64,000 nt of DNA from Trissonchulus latispiculum (taxonomy: Eukaryota > Nematoda > Enoplea > Enoplida > Ironidae), in assembly GCA_030248195.1 (NCBI GenBank), contig JASAND010021176.1, positions 1 to 64,000 on the forward strand, given 5' to 3'. Shown here one piece after another: positions 22,766-35,060 of this stretch. Within the stretch, counting starts at the first letter, position 1; every line of letters begins with the position of its first letter. The position numbers and the translations under genes are program-made. The notes below the pieces were generated by a model. The model was not told the origin of the DNA, ran no database searches, and saw only the letters and a list, made by a program, of their open reading frames with translations.

Positions 22766-23939
22766 TAACTTAATGAAAATACCAAACCGAATTAATCACT
22801 ATCACATTGCTTCAGGTAAGTTTGTCTTAGCATGGCAATCCTCTTGGAAACATTCACTTTTAATAATTATAAATATCCTAGTAATTTCTGTAATTTGTAA
22901 ATACTGTACTAACTGGCTGATTTAAGCAAATACGTGTTCACTCAGGGCGCAAAACAATTTTAAGTAAGTTCTGCATATCGTGTTAAACGCCTGTATTGAT
23001 GATGTCGCTGGGTGTATGTCGCAGTAAAGTAGTACTGTAAAGCAGTGGTAGTAAAGTAGTAAATTCAGGTATGTACTGCATCCTTAGAAATTATCAGTGA
23101 TGTACTGTAAGTTTTCAGCAAAATCGTAGACAAATGTTTTTAAGTACACCACAAACTTAAAATTTAAGATTTTCTATTTTTAAATTATCTAATTTTTTAT
23201 TTTAAAAGTTTTGAATTCAAATTATCTAATTTTTTATTTTAAAAGTTTTGAATTCACTAGCCTGAACTATGCGCTCATATAAAATTTTATAATTATTGAC
23301 CAAAAATTCCAAACCCAATGGTTTTTTAAAAATAAAATTTATAGTAATTTTTTTAAATTGAAAAATTTAAATAATAGAGGGAACTGATTTTGCATAAGAT
23401 GCGCAATATTTGTATTTTACTAATGTTTTAAATTTTCAATGTTTTCAACATACTTAAACTTAAGAGCTTTTAACAATGTATGTATGTACTACTGCTTCTT
23501 GCCGGCGATTAAAGACAAACAATGAAGCTTGCCCATTATCACATATTTGCAAAAAAGGGGTGCATGATGATAAAATTCAGAAATTGAGTAAATTATTTTA
23601 CAAAATGGCAAGTTATAGTACTTCCGTTCTATATGTTCTTCGTGCCATGTTATGACTAAGAGTAGATGATTGACGTTTTCTTGCCATGGCTGTTAAATTT
23701 TGGGTCGCGACGTTTCGCCCATCTCAAAGGAAAAGGAGTCCTGAAGAGGGCTGTTGGGACAAGAGGCGGTCCGGGATTAGTCAGTACTTGCCACACCTGT
23801 GCAACATTACCACTATACTACCAGGGGACAATTTTACTTACTGGAACTTACATTTATTACATTCCCTCATTTTCAATTGCACTTTGTATCTACACTGTGC
23901 ATACATTAGTGTGTACTTAATGTGTACGTTAGAGGTAAA
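22766..23939. other. AT-rich DNA downstream of the lectin gene
   Basis: No clear canonical AATAAA follows the lectin stop. A 37-bp perfect tandem duplication is present (23182-23218 and 23219-23255). Two overlapping ORFs near 23666-23949 have no recognisable product. Otherwise I see nothing. Confidence 0.5.
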
Positions 23940-25070
23940 GTTGCGTTAGGGCGCCCTTGAACTTAGGTTATTTCAATTTTTGGGTTAGGGCTACTGTTGC
24001 GTTAGGGCGCTCTTTTGTTATGTTAGGGCTACCTAGTGTTGTGTTAGGGTGCCCCTCTACATTTGAAAATATAGTAACTCACCGAAAAGTTGAATATCCT
24101 AAATTAGATCAAAGGTAGTACAGAGTTGGAAGTGACAGTTATTTTGACTTGTAGGAATAAAGCTATTTGAAGTAAACGGCGAAAATGTTAGCGAACTTAT
24201 TCAAGTTTGGACACATCATTTTACATAAAAACTCCTGATGGAGGGATAATCACCATGCAGATGTAAGAAAAAACAAGAATGGACCGATCTTTTAAGAAAT
24301 TGCTCAAGAAAATATATACTTTATCTTCAAAATTGGATACTGGATAAACTGCCTAAATACTGGATTCTACCGGCTGACCGAGATCCCAGCACTTCTAACA
24401 CGTTTGCAGTAGCAAAGCCACAGAATGCTCAGATCTAGCAAACACGAAGACAAAAGCCATCGTGCAAGTAGCTAAATAGATAGACGATAGCTAAAGTGCC
24501 GTTAACTTTGAAGTCGCCAAACTTAAATTTGAAACTGCTTATACTTCGTTATGCTATAAAAGCGAAAATTTCGCTCGATCCATACTATACGGTACTTATA
24601 TAAATACACGGAGATGTACAAATTAAAGAAGCGGGTCGAGTGGGTCGACAAAACCCCAGTGGGTCGTGGGTCGCCGGTCACCGGTCATGGTCCTCGGGTC
24701 ACGAAATTACGACCCACTTCCAACTCTGGGTAGTGAACACGGTAACTTATTTTTGCAAAATGCATTTTTGTTGCTAGTAATGTTTGGAAATAACGATTTC
24801 TTAATTGAGTTTAGTTGTAAAGTGCATAGCAAGTTTGATGTAATGTTCGTTGGATAATTGAGATATTTAGTATAAATAAATTTTAGGTAGCAGAACTCGC
24901 GGTTGCCCTACTGCTATGTAGAGGCGCCCTAACGCAACACTCTTTAATTAACAGTTAGAAAAGGGAGCCCTAACGCACTATCAGGGCGCCCTAATGCAAC
25001 ACTTAGAAAAGTTGCATGTTTAATTTTAAGGACCTTCAAGGGCGCCCTAAGCCAAAACAGTGGCCCTAAC
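23940..25070. mobile_element. Inverted-repeat element with GCGTTAGGGCGCCC arrays
   Basis: Left part (23940-24060) carries GTTGCGTTAGGGCGCCC and four variants. Right part (24905-25070) carries the reverse complement (GGCGCCCTAACGCAAC) and variants. The arrays face each other across about 850 bp, as subterminal repeats of a non-autonomous DNA transposon do. Exact ends and target duplication are not resolved. It is interrupted by a hAT-like element (24121-24728). Confidence 0.55.
24121..24728. mobile_element. hAT-like non-autonomous element nested in the GGCGCCC element
   Basis: Tips CAGAGTTGGAAGTG (24121-24134) and CACTTCCAACTCTG (24715-24728) are perfect 14-bp inverted repeats of hAT type. 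The flanks GGTAGTA (24114-24120) and GGTAGTGA (24729-24736) fit an 8-bp target duplication that lost one base on the left. The right subterminal part (24634-24715) is a degenerate GGGTCG/GACCC tract. Non-coding, 608 bp. Confidence 0.7.
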
Positions 25071-25674
25071 ATAATCAAGTTAGAATTCAAGTTCTGATAG
25101 CCAGATGTCACTTATATCAATGCTTGATTGACTATAAGCTCGTGTTTCCCTCGTTTTATTTTCTATCGCCTCCTTAATTTCTCTTTTTCTTAGGTTTTAT
25201 TCCTTGGCCAGCACTTTAACTTCAGTTTGGTCCGTGGTCATGTGACCAGCAGAGTTCTGATATTCCGCTTTAGTATACGTCACCTTTCTCACATGCTTTC
25301 TTGTGTTCTTTCAGTCTCTGACTCAGAGGTCTAGGAAAACTGAGGAGCTCCGTTCTAAAAGAATTGCATCAGACCCATTCCTGAATTGTCCGGACAAAGG
25401 TCAGGGCTCGAGGCTATGTGTGGTGCCCAAACCTTGACAACGATATTGACAACTTAGTTTCGGCCTGCTCTCAGTGGCAAACAGCTCGGCAGAACCCAAA
25501 TCCAGTTTCTACGGTTCCTTGAAGGGAACTCAGGCAAACCATGATTCCGCCTCCATATTGACCCTACCTAGGATCCATGTGACTTATCTTAGTAGACAGA
25601 CACAGTTAGTGGCCAGAAGTACCTGTCCGCTCAAATTCTGCTGGCGTGGTTATTTCGGTCCTTAGTAGGGTTGG

Positions 25675-26130
25675 ATTGATTCAACGATTTTTTTCGTTTC
25701 GATTCAGTTCAGTTTTACTACTGCTCCGAAATGTACGATTCGATTCAGTTCGATTTACGACAGCTCAAATTTGAAACAATTCAATGCAGTCCAATTTCGA
25801 GCATTTTGAGCAAGCTGCGATACGATTCAGACTTCCAAATTAGTGACTTTTGATTCGATTTTTGATTTTTCTTAAAATTAACTGAATCCAAGTAAATGCA
25901 AGTGTCAAACACTAATCTGTTGCTGCACTAGCCAGCTAAATGACAGCTAGTGATGTTTCATTCATTGAAATTGAAAGTGTAGGTTTCAGGTTTGCACATA
26001 CAGCTTTCAGTTTCAGTCACAGGAAGTGAAACTTATACTGAAACTATTTTGGGAGGTGACCTAATTGAAATTGAAACTACTTTGAGCAAAAACCTGAAAA
26101 TAGGACAAACTATTTTCAGTCTTTCCTCAA
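25675..26130. repeat. Degenerate GATTCAGTTC and TTTCAG tracts
   Basis: Positions 25675-25870 contain many imperfect GATTCAGTTCGAT-type repeats. Positions 25955-26130 contain imperfect TTTCAG/GAAACT repeats. The latter tract seems to continue at 38745 beyond the Polinton, so the Polinton landed next to or in it. Confidence 0.6.
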
Positions 26131-26216
26131 AACATGAAGATTCGAAGATTTTAAGACGTTGTCTAGTTTAATACTCTGCAGTAGGAGCATGAGTAATCGT
26201 TAATTTATACTTTGTA

Positions 26217-26776
26217 AGTAGTAGTATATATCCCCCCTTCCCCCCGCTGCTTCTATGTTTATGTGCTTAAGCAAACTTAATGAATAACTGATAATTTTGA
26301 ACAGCTGTTGCAATTTTGATTAATTGCACCTGTTTTGTACCACAACCAAACTTACGTAAGCTGTAGTAGCTTACTTCCTCTAACAATTGAATCACACTAA
26401 GCATTTATTGCGCTGTTATTTTCTGGGTTATTGATTACTTACTCATTCACAATCACAACCCCACGCCCCCCCAAAATTCAACCTCGCCCTCCTTAACCTA
26501 AATAAATACAGCAATACGTTGGCAGCTGTTTTCCTACACTTGCCTCTTACCGGATTAATACACTCTAAACGTTCTGTTCATCTTTAACCTAACTTCATGA
26601 ATTTCTTAATACGTACATAACTACTTTGAGTTTAAACTTTATTCACCAGCTTCGTGACATCATTTTATATTTATTTTAAACTGCTACCTCTAGCGCACAT
26701 CAATTATTTACCCCTTACGCATATGCTTACTTATTTGTACATCAAGACGCTACGCTACAACTTATGTAATTTTAAG
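26217..26776 (+). repeat. Polinton left terminal inverted repeat
   Basis: 560 bp, nearly identical to the reverse complement of 38143-38699. Similarity ends at CTTATGTAATTTTAAG. The outermost bases are AGTAGTAGTATATATCCCCCC, with one more AGT than the right end. Confidence 0.9.
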
Positions 26777-27483
26777 GTTATTCGAAATTTGCAACTTTTT
26801 TTGCATGTTTCAAGGTCTAAAACTGTCTTTTAAACACGATGCACATATTCATTTAATCAAATCTCAAATCCGCTCAAATTTCATCAACTTATAAGCTTAC
26901 TTTTCGCTCAGGCAAGCTTTGCATCAATGTGTAAACCTTATAGCTTTAGGTATTACTACTTACTCAACATCGATGTATTAAAAAACTGTTTTAACAATTA
27001 CTTTTATTTTACATCTACTAAATTACAAGGAAATTATTTTAGCATTTGGTTGTGCACCCGCAGATGCGTTTTCACTTCTTGCAGCTTCTTTTAATGTTTC
27101 TTTCATAAATCATTTACATCAATTTGTTATTATTGGAAAATATTTCTATGAGCAGAGAAATTTAATCAATAGGGGTAATTGGAATGAAGCCTACGTAGCC
27201 TACTTATTACAGTAGGCTTTCTACCGAATTTCACCCGGAGTTATTGGTTGTAGTCTGTTTAAAAACCAGTCCGTTATCGGAGAGATGCTTCCCGTTGGTT
27301 TAGCATTTTTGCTATCATTTAGCAAGAAAAAAGGAATCACTAACTTGTTTTACTGGCTAAAATATCGCACGTCTACATCAAAGAACACATTTCTACTCAT
27401 TACGGCGCTAATATTTTGAGTTAAGCAGGGCACGTTAATATCCATATGGTAGTGTCGTGAAGTTTTCTAATAAACGACGTTTG
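26777..27483. other. Polinton DNA between left TIR and polB stop
   Basis: AT-rich, with no reading frame. Nothing recognised. Confidence 0.5.
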
Positions 27484-30400
27484 TCATAAACAAGTCGAAT
27501 ATACCGATACAGTCTTCTTGCATCTGGAAATAGTCGTTGTAAAGGTTTTAATGTTGTCAGTACTAAATAATAATCTCTTCATTGATTCAGGGTTCACCTT
27601 TTCGCAGTTCTTGGCAGTCAAAGGTATTCCCTTGACTTTCCACTGAGAGGTTTTTGATCCATCTGGGAGGTCAACGGTAAATCCGTAATTTTTTGCCCCT
27701 AGGCTCCAAAATTCTTTGCATTTTGCTCCAGATCCAAATGTTTCCAAGATTTCGTCTTTCATATCTCCAAGATGATCGCCTAAAGTTGGAAAGTTTGTCT
27801 TGTTCCGGTCGGTTATGAAAATGATCGAGTCTGTGTCAAAGTAAAGCACATTTTCACCAAGCTGTTCAAGATAAGAATATAATTGAAGACGCGCATAACA
27901 AGTAGTAAAAGCAGCAATGGCAACGTTGGTTTTGTTATCAGGCAGCACAAACTCATCGCTGGCCTTGTAGCTCAGAATGGCCATTGATCCGTTGGCTGTA
28001 AAGTTAATATCAGTAACTTCAATTGAAGGATCATCAAGCATAGAAATATATTCAGCATAGTTGGTAACATATTTTGTATGGATAACATTTGTACGCTTTC
28101 CAAAGTAACCCCAGAAGGAATTAAGCATTAGCTTAGCAACTGCCCTTTTACCTGGGTTGGAGCAAATTCTAGAAGCATCAAGCTTTACACCTTCAGCTTT
28201 TTCATAATCTTCGATATAAGCATCTTTGGCAATCTGGCTTAAACAGTGTGATGGCCATCCGTTTGCCTCTTGTTTTAGCTTCAAAAATGTGCGAATGTAT
28301 CCTTTAAATAAGTCGCTGCTAGCTTCTTCCCAGTGCCAGATTTCTTCCAACTGAACAACTCTGTACCCCACAGAAATTGATTTTTTGATTTCTGGAGTAC
28401 ACCACGTACCCTTCAATGCTCTCTCTGATTCGGTATGATTACAGTCATTCTGGTTTCGCAACTTCGCACATTCAAAGCAAAGTGGAAACATAAGCTTTCC
28501 ATTTATCTTCACTGGCAATACAGGATGAAAAAGCTTACGTGGTGGCACTATTGTGCACTTCGCAAAGCCGAAGTAATTCTCGATTGTTTGAAAGTTCTCT
28601 GTTATTATTTGTGGATGACCAATTGGATATGAACACGTTGCGTTTACATACGGATATAAAGACGTGATGTCAGTGTATCCGATTTCTGAGTCATCAGTGT
28701 CGATGCTATGGAAAAGCTTGACAGCGTTAGTTCTACCACCAAAGAAGGCATCTCTCGGATTCAACGGTTCGGGCATAAAGTCAAAATCTTTGGCAACTAG
28801 TTTAAGAGCGTGATTTGTTTGTAAAAGTTTGTTGAATTCACATTGCCACATTTCTGTTACTTGGAATCCCTTGTCGGTCAAGAATTTTTTCTTCTCAAGA
28901 GTACGCTGATGTTTCTCCATCAAATCTATCCGGTTATGGTAATTCATATAATGATGTCGTGTAAGCAAACATAGATGTCCGTGATAATAACATCCATTAA
29001 ACTCGTAGCAAATCTTTTCCGCATCAGTAGAAGAATTGTTTTCATAGTAGCCGTTTACGTAATATGGTCCAATCTTTACTTCTTCTCCATTTAAGGCATG
29101 GCGGATGCTAATTCCGTTTTGAAGACTTATCCATTTTAGCCATGTCATGGCGGATCTGCTAAACTGCTTCTGTGGTTGGTATCCCATGTGAGGAAAAATG
29201 GCAATGGTATTTTCTTTCAAATAATGCTTTCGAAAAACGTAGTTACAAGCTGATGCTATGGTTATGCTGTGGGCAAAAGGGGTCCACTCCTCCAGTTGCC
29301 TCAGAAAAAATAGCTTAAACGCTAAACATCCCTGCCGAAGGATATTTACATCACTTTGGCAGTATTCCATCAATTCTTTCTGAAGATTGAAGACTAACTT
29401 GTTTCGTTCATAACGAGTCTTTTCTTTTTCACACCAATTGCAGATTTCCGAAAATTCCGCCAGCTTTCATGATTGTACATCGAAGTATTTTAAATCAGGA
29501 AACTCTCCGCTATATTGTTGATTAGCGGGAGTGTTCAGCAAGTAAGGAAAATAACCCTTTTTAAGTTCACTAAGACCAAATGTTTTAGGAAATTTGGCTA
29601 ATGGCATTGGTATAAAATTGTAGGAGTCAATGAACTGTATATCGGGCCCAGTTACGTGTAATGTAAGAATACGGCCCCCGCGAAAAATCACATTAGGCTT
29701 AACAGCGTTATCATGTAAATAGTCCAATATAAAATAACCATCGTATCCTCCAAAATTGTGTGCAAGAAATGTTGAATTTCTCACTTCCTTCGAATTGAAA
29801 ATCCAGTGGCAAAAGTTTGCGCCTGCTGATTCTCCACTGAATGTCCACTGCTGATAATCTTCATGCATTGATTGAACTATGCATAAATTTGGGTGGTGTC
29901 TTCCATCATCGGAAATCATACTTTCAAAATGAAATATGAAATACTTCTGACAAATCTGTGCCGGCTTTTCTTTTTGTCTAGTTGTCTTCTCTTCAGAAAC
30001 AACCTCATCTTCCTGATGTACACGGCGTTTCCATTCGTCAGCTTTTCCGTCAGCCTCTTCGTCTCCAGAAAGTTGTGAAACATCCCCTCCTAATTCAAAA
30101 AACTCATTTTGATTAGGATCTGCACTCTCGATTATTTCATTAAAGATCTTGGAAGATTGCTCCTTAATAGGCTGCATAAAGCATGCGTGCTCGCCAGGTT
30201 GCCACATACGACAAATAGAGCAGAAATATTCTCCACAGTGATGATTTTGGATCTTTGTGGAACGAACAATGCGGAAACAAATTTGACATCGTTTAAGTCT
30301 TTGGCATAGATCTCGTGAATGGTTATTGAAACATTCATTTGTTAACCAGTAGCGATTGCAATCTCTACAAAAAATGTAAAAACCCGGTTCAGGATATTCC

Positions 30401-31647
30401 TGCGTGTTCTGACAAGATGAGTAACGGCATATTGGGCAACCGAGAGCACATTTGTGTGTTAATCGTGGCGCATCATACCCTAGTTTGCATTTCTGGCAGT
30501 AGAACTTCGTATTTAAAAATGCAGCCATTTTAGTGATGACATCGAAATGACCACCGAACATTAGTAGGTTGATTTGTTTTTCACGATATGGGCCAGAATA
30601 AACGTTTTTACCAAACTGATCGAGGGACCAAACATTTATTTGAATATCGCTAAGTACTGCTTGCACTTTTCCAATATCTTTCACCGAAAATTCTTGTCCA
30701 GATTTTAGTTGACATTTCAGTAGTAGTTCTGAAACTTTAGTATTCCGGTGAGAGGTATTGCGGTCCATTCGGGTTAACTGCTTCAATGTGCGATCCCGAG
30801 AACGTTTTCCAAGCTTCGGAATAACTGTGTTCTTCTTGCAAGCCAGATTATGATCAACTATACCAGCGGCAACCACTACGGCATTAATTAAGCAATTATC
30901 AGGCTGTGTAATTTGGATGATACATTTCTTCTGCTTAATCCAAGCTGGTAACTCCAGGATTTTGCGAGTATTTAAATTTCCTGCAGCTCGCTTTCCTCTG
31001 CCTGGCTGCGGCATTTGAATGTGGGTTAAGGTCAACAGGACGCCGGAATCAAAGCAAAAGCTTTGGTAGGACTGAAGAACTTGTTTTATGTGGTTAAGAA
31101 CATGCTCGCTTGAGTAGTCGACTACTTTTTTAACTGGAACCACAATTGGAAAGTCTAAACTTGGCGACTCCAATATAATTCTTATTTTATCATAAGGAGC
31201 CGAGTTGCTTGTAATCTCCAACAATACTTCATCTAGGGTTGTATGAAGTACGTCAATTGATCTGTCCAATGAAAAGCTTTCCATGTCCTTGAATCGTAGA
31301 CTGTAGTCGTTATTGGTGGTGCGAAATTGATCATTATTGGTCTGATTGAGCTTGTAAAGAACATAATATTGACTTTCTTTAATAGCATCAGCTGGATCTG
31401 GCTGCAAAACACTTTCTTCTTGCCTTTGAATACTGGTTCCAGCTCCTGTTTGACTGAATGGAATAGCAGGTCCAACAATTTTGGTGTGGCGAAGCCTGAT
31501 ATGATTTCGGAGGTTGGATTCTCTGATGAATACTTTTTCGCAGTAAGGACATCCTCGATTGTGTTGTTCTCTGAGATGCTGTCTTAACGAGCAGCTATCG
31601 TCGAATTTCTTGTTACAATCTCTGCATGTAAATAGTTCCTGCAACAA
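27484..31647 (-). pseudogene. polB: Protein-primed family-B DNA polymerase of the Polinton, one in-frame stop
   Basis: One minus-strand frame from 31647 to 27484 (about 1387 codons) is interrupted only by TGA at 29467-29469. The N-terminus has two C2H2 zinc fingers (first at residues 8-30), followed by a cysteine/histidine-rich segment (about residues 380-500). The exonuclease domain follows: the exo I position reads FHFE, so the usual Asp of DxE is His, while exo II (NFGGYDG) and an exo III-like segment (YCQSDV, after the stop) remain. The polymerase domain has DITSLYP (motif A), KLMLNSFWGYFG (motif B), FDTDS (motif C) and WKVKG. The insertions expected of protein-primed enzymes are plausible. 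It would replicate the element from a terminal protein. The TGA and the lost exonuclease Asp indicate an inactive copy, although all polymerase motifs survive. Confidence 0.9.
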
Positions 31648-31828
31648 AAAGTATTAAATTATAGTGATGAAATAGTCATGTTTACAAGAACTAAATGTTC
31701 ACAGTTACAAAGGACTTTTATCGGACTTGTAACCGCAGGCTAATTTTTTTGGGAAAACTTAGTTAAAGAGAAAACCTTTAGATATGTTCAGGTTCTTGAA
31801 AAGTGTTCCAAATCGTATGGTATACTAT

Positions 31829-32415
31829 CACCGGATTGCACCAATGACGGTTAGCTCGGTGATAATTCTCAGTTTAATCCGTTGCACCAAATCAGGTTAA
31901 GTTAACCTCGAGGTTAACTTCGAACTAACTTGGTCCTTAGCGGCGGAAACTTAATCCTGATTCCTGTTCAGATTAACTGAGGACTAACTCAATTTATAAG
32001 ATTTCAGCTTTAGTTTTTCGGAAAAGATCGTCACTGGCTGTTCAAACTATTGTTTATACATGTTTCGTAGCTTTTACAAAAGATTTTCGCACTTTAGTTT
32101 TGAATGTTCCTCGCGAGATTCGATCCACTACTTCAGTCATAGCCTTCAGCTCAGAGTTAAGGAAATTTAATATTAGCTCGGAGCTAACTTTTAGGATAAA
32201 TTAGTCGTGAGCTAACCTTGACAGATGATGATTTGATGCATTGGCTAAAGAAACGAGTCTAATTGGTTAAAGGTAACCCTGCGCTGAAGCTTAGGGTTTG
32301 TTATTCTTGACAAGACCTAAGTTGGTGCAACGGTCTAACTTTAACCCTAAGCAATAGCTCAGCTGCAGAATAGCTAACACCGAGTTAACTTAGTCCGACT
32401 TGGTGCAATCGGGTG
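31829..32415. mobile_element. Non-autonomous DNA transposon nested in the Polinton, upstream of polB
   Basis: Ends CACCGGATTGCACCAA (31829-31844) and TTGGTGCAATCGGGTG (32400-32415) form inverted repeats with one mismatch. The interior is full of GTTAACTT and GAGCTAAC-type motifs in both orientations. 587 bp, non-coding. The flanks share only TAT, so the duplication is unresolved. It lies 182 bp upstream of the polB start. Confidence 0.65.
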
Positions 32416-32899
32416 TATAATATCTAACGCATCTTTACATAGCTACTTATTGTGGTTAATTAACTGCACTCTACACAATATCAAGCTTAAAGGAGCTTGT
32501 TTTTGTCCAAAATTGATAATCAAGAACTCAAAACCTCAAATACTAGACCAATATTAGAGTTCGAAACCAAGCTGGGACAGATTATTTATGGTAAGAAAAG
32601 TAAGGAAGGAAAGAACGGTCATAAATGTAGGATCAATAATTAATGCTGATTAATGCTGTGGCTTGCAGATATTTCAAAGGAAAAGCGGTTTCCTGCAGTT
32701 AGCTAGTCGTTCACAATCAAAGCTTTTAACTGAGCTGATTTAATTCGCGGTATTGGTTCTCAAATTTCAACTCCCAGCTGACGATTTTGAAAACAAAATT
32801 TGACTAGTTTTACTCGTATAAGAACAATCACCAATACATCGAAGCCTAAACATCCCTGAAAAGATGCTTCTTTTTTCACTATATTGTTTAACAGGCGTT

Positions 32900-33900
32900 A
32901 AGGTGGTTATTAATTTGGAGACATCGAAGTTGAACCATTGTTACTCATTCATTATTTGGAGTTAAAAAAGCCATTTTTATGTCAAAATATAGCTTAACAT
33001 TTTTCTCTTTTTTATGTGAATACAATGAAACTAATTTTGGTTTCTGAAAATTTTTTAACAGATTTTTCAAGAAGTGCAATTTTCAGATTTTTGTGCAGAC
33101 TGAAGTAACTTTTTTCTGAAAAAATAGTTACATCATTTGGATACCTGCACCAAACAGCTGGGGACCCATATTTTAATCAATGTGAAATAGCTCGTCATTG
33201 TAGAGAAATTGGTAAAATGTAAGCGCATCCTGAATTTTACCTACTTTTCCCAAACATTGTCAAGCGACTACTTTAGTTAGAAAACAAGATCGGAGGAACT
33301 GAAAAAAGGGTTCCAGGGTATTTTTGTGCAGAACACATACTGGTGCTAAGTGGCAGCAGTCCAAGTGGCATAATAAATTCTCCACAATCGCTGGAAAATA
33401 TTTGGTCATGTTTTTGCAAAAACTACATTAAGTACATTAAGTACCGTTCATAGGATAGCATTTGGAAGATAAACATGCCTCCAATAATTGGCCTCAGTGG
33501 GACATTCATATCGACACCTGTAGTTTACTTTTACGGCTTGCGTAGCTTAAGTGGCAATGCATTATTTGATTTCTGCAAAAATGACAACTTTCGGACGGGA
33601 AAATGAGAAAATTGGCTATGTCTTGCGGTAAAGAAAAGATGGAACGTTGCTGCAAAAAGCAAAACTGTAGAGCGTAATGAGTTCTTTCGAACGAGTATGA
33701 TTATAACTGTCTGTGCAACTGCTGCCAAACTGTCAAAAATTCGCAAGAAAAGCCCCAGAACGCAGATGTTCAATTTTTGGAGAGGGATTGCGCGGAGGGT
33801 GTTAGAACGCTAAAGAACTTATTTTGGAAAGTTTCATCAAATTTCATCTTGATTTGAACAGCCAACCAATAATATGTGCCCAAAAAGGGATCACCACCTT
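32900..33900. mobile_element. Non-autonomous DNA transposon, family A, copy 3 (nested in the Polinton)
   Basis: Opens AAGGTGGTTATTAATTTGG and closes GGGATCACCACCTT. It is collinear with copies 1 and 2 but more diverged, so likely the oldest or from another subfamily. Flanks fit a TA duplication. 1001 bp, non-coding. Confidence 0.8.
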
Positions 33901-34969
33901 AGTGAAGTTAAGTTGCATTAACAGTTAAGTAAAGCTTGACGGCTTTGGTCTTAGTTATTAACAATTAAACATGAATGTCAAAATTGCGAAAAATTAGTTT
34001 TCTAGATAAAATGCTTACTGTTTGTGTCGAGAAGTCCAGATGCTGAGCAGTGAACAGACCTTTCTCACAGAGAGTAGTTACGTATAAGCTAATTCTGTGT
34101 CTTTTAACCAGTTCGTTCAATACCACAGAAACGGTACTGCAGGTTGCATTGCCGTGGTCCAAAAACGAGCAATTATCTGAAATTTTGACTTTGAAATGTT
34201 ACCAAAATTCACTATTCAGCAGGTTTGCAAGTAGATAATCTCACTTGCAATTTTTAGGGATGAACGAGAACATCACAACATCGAGAAAAAATTCGGAGAT
34301 GGCTAAAAAATCTGTTAAATGGCGCCAGCCTGCTTAAATATATGTACTGCAAAATATTTATTTTACCTGTGTTCTTGGCAGAACCATGACTTATCGGTCA
34401 AGGTAAAAAGAATCCAAAAGTTATTATACTCTTCTCCCGCAAAATCTTGCCAGCCAAGAAATGTTTATATTGGCATTTGCTCTACACAAAAATCTTCTGT
34501 GTACTCGTCTATTAAGTCTGTGAACTTCTGTGTTTCTTTACGGTCTGAAATTTAAACGAAATAAAATTAAAACTATAATTAATTAATATATATACTGAAT
34601 AAGGAATGTCACAAAGTAAGATAATGAAAATTTTTTGATTTCTGGGATCGGAAAATCGCCACCTTTGAGAAAATCAGTTAATTCAACATAACTCCTACAT
34701 GTTAAGGGTAAAACAGGTTTGATGATACTCAATCGATACACCGCCCAATTATACGCATCTTATCAATGCCTACTAGCTGCAGTGTATTGCTTTAAGCTGG
34801 AGATTTGATCGAAAATAACAGATTTTGACAGAGGTGCGATTTTTGCTTTAAACACAATTTCTCAAAAAATCATTCGACGGTTTCCGTATTCCATGATTTT
34901 TGGCAGGGTGATAATTCGCATTATGGCGGAAAAGATTCCTGGTTTGGGCTAAAACTTCTCCTGGGCTGA
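33901..34969. other. Polinton interior without recognised genes
   Basis: A short plus-strand frame (34319-34555) has no recognisable motif. Otherwise I see nothing. Confidence 0.4.
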
Positions 34970-35060
34970 TGTTATCAACGCCCAAACCCGGGTTAAGTGA
35001 CTAATCCGGGTTAAGCTAACCCAGGTTTGTGAGTTAACCCGGGTTTACACCTTGATAACA
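34970..35060. repeat. 91-bp palindrome with AACCCGGGTTAA motifs
   Basis: TGTTATCAA (34970) pairs with TTGATAACA (to 35060), and the arms contain AAACCCGGGTTAA and TTAACCCGGGTTT. The arms match through most of their length around a centre near 35015. Probably a very small foldback MITE. Confidence 0.7.

Noticed and set aside
16408..33900. Assignment of MITE family A to piggyBac by TTAA
   Set aside because: Only copy 2 has TTAA on both sides. Copies 1 and 3 do not, and TA plus terminal A explains copies 2 and 3 equally well.
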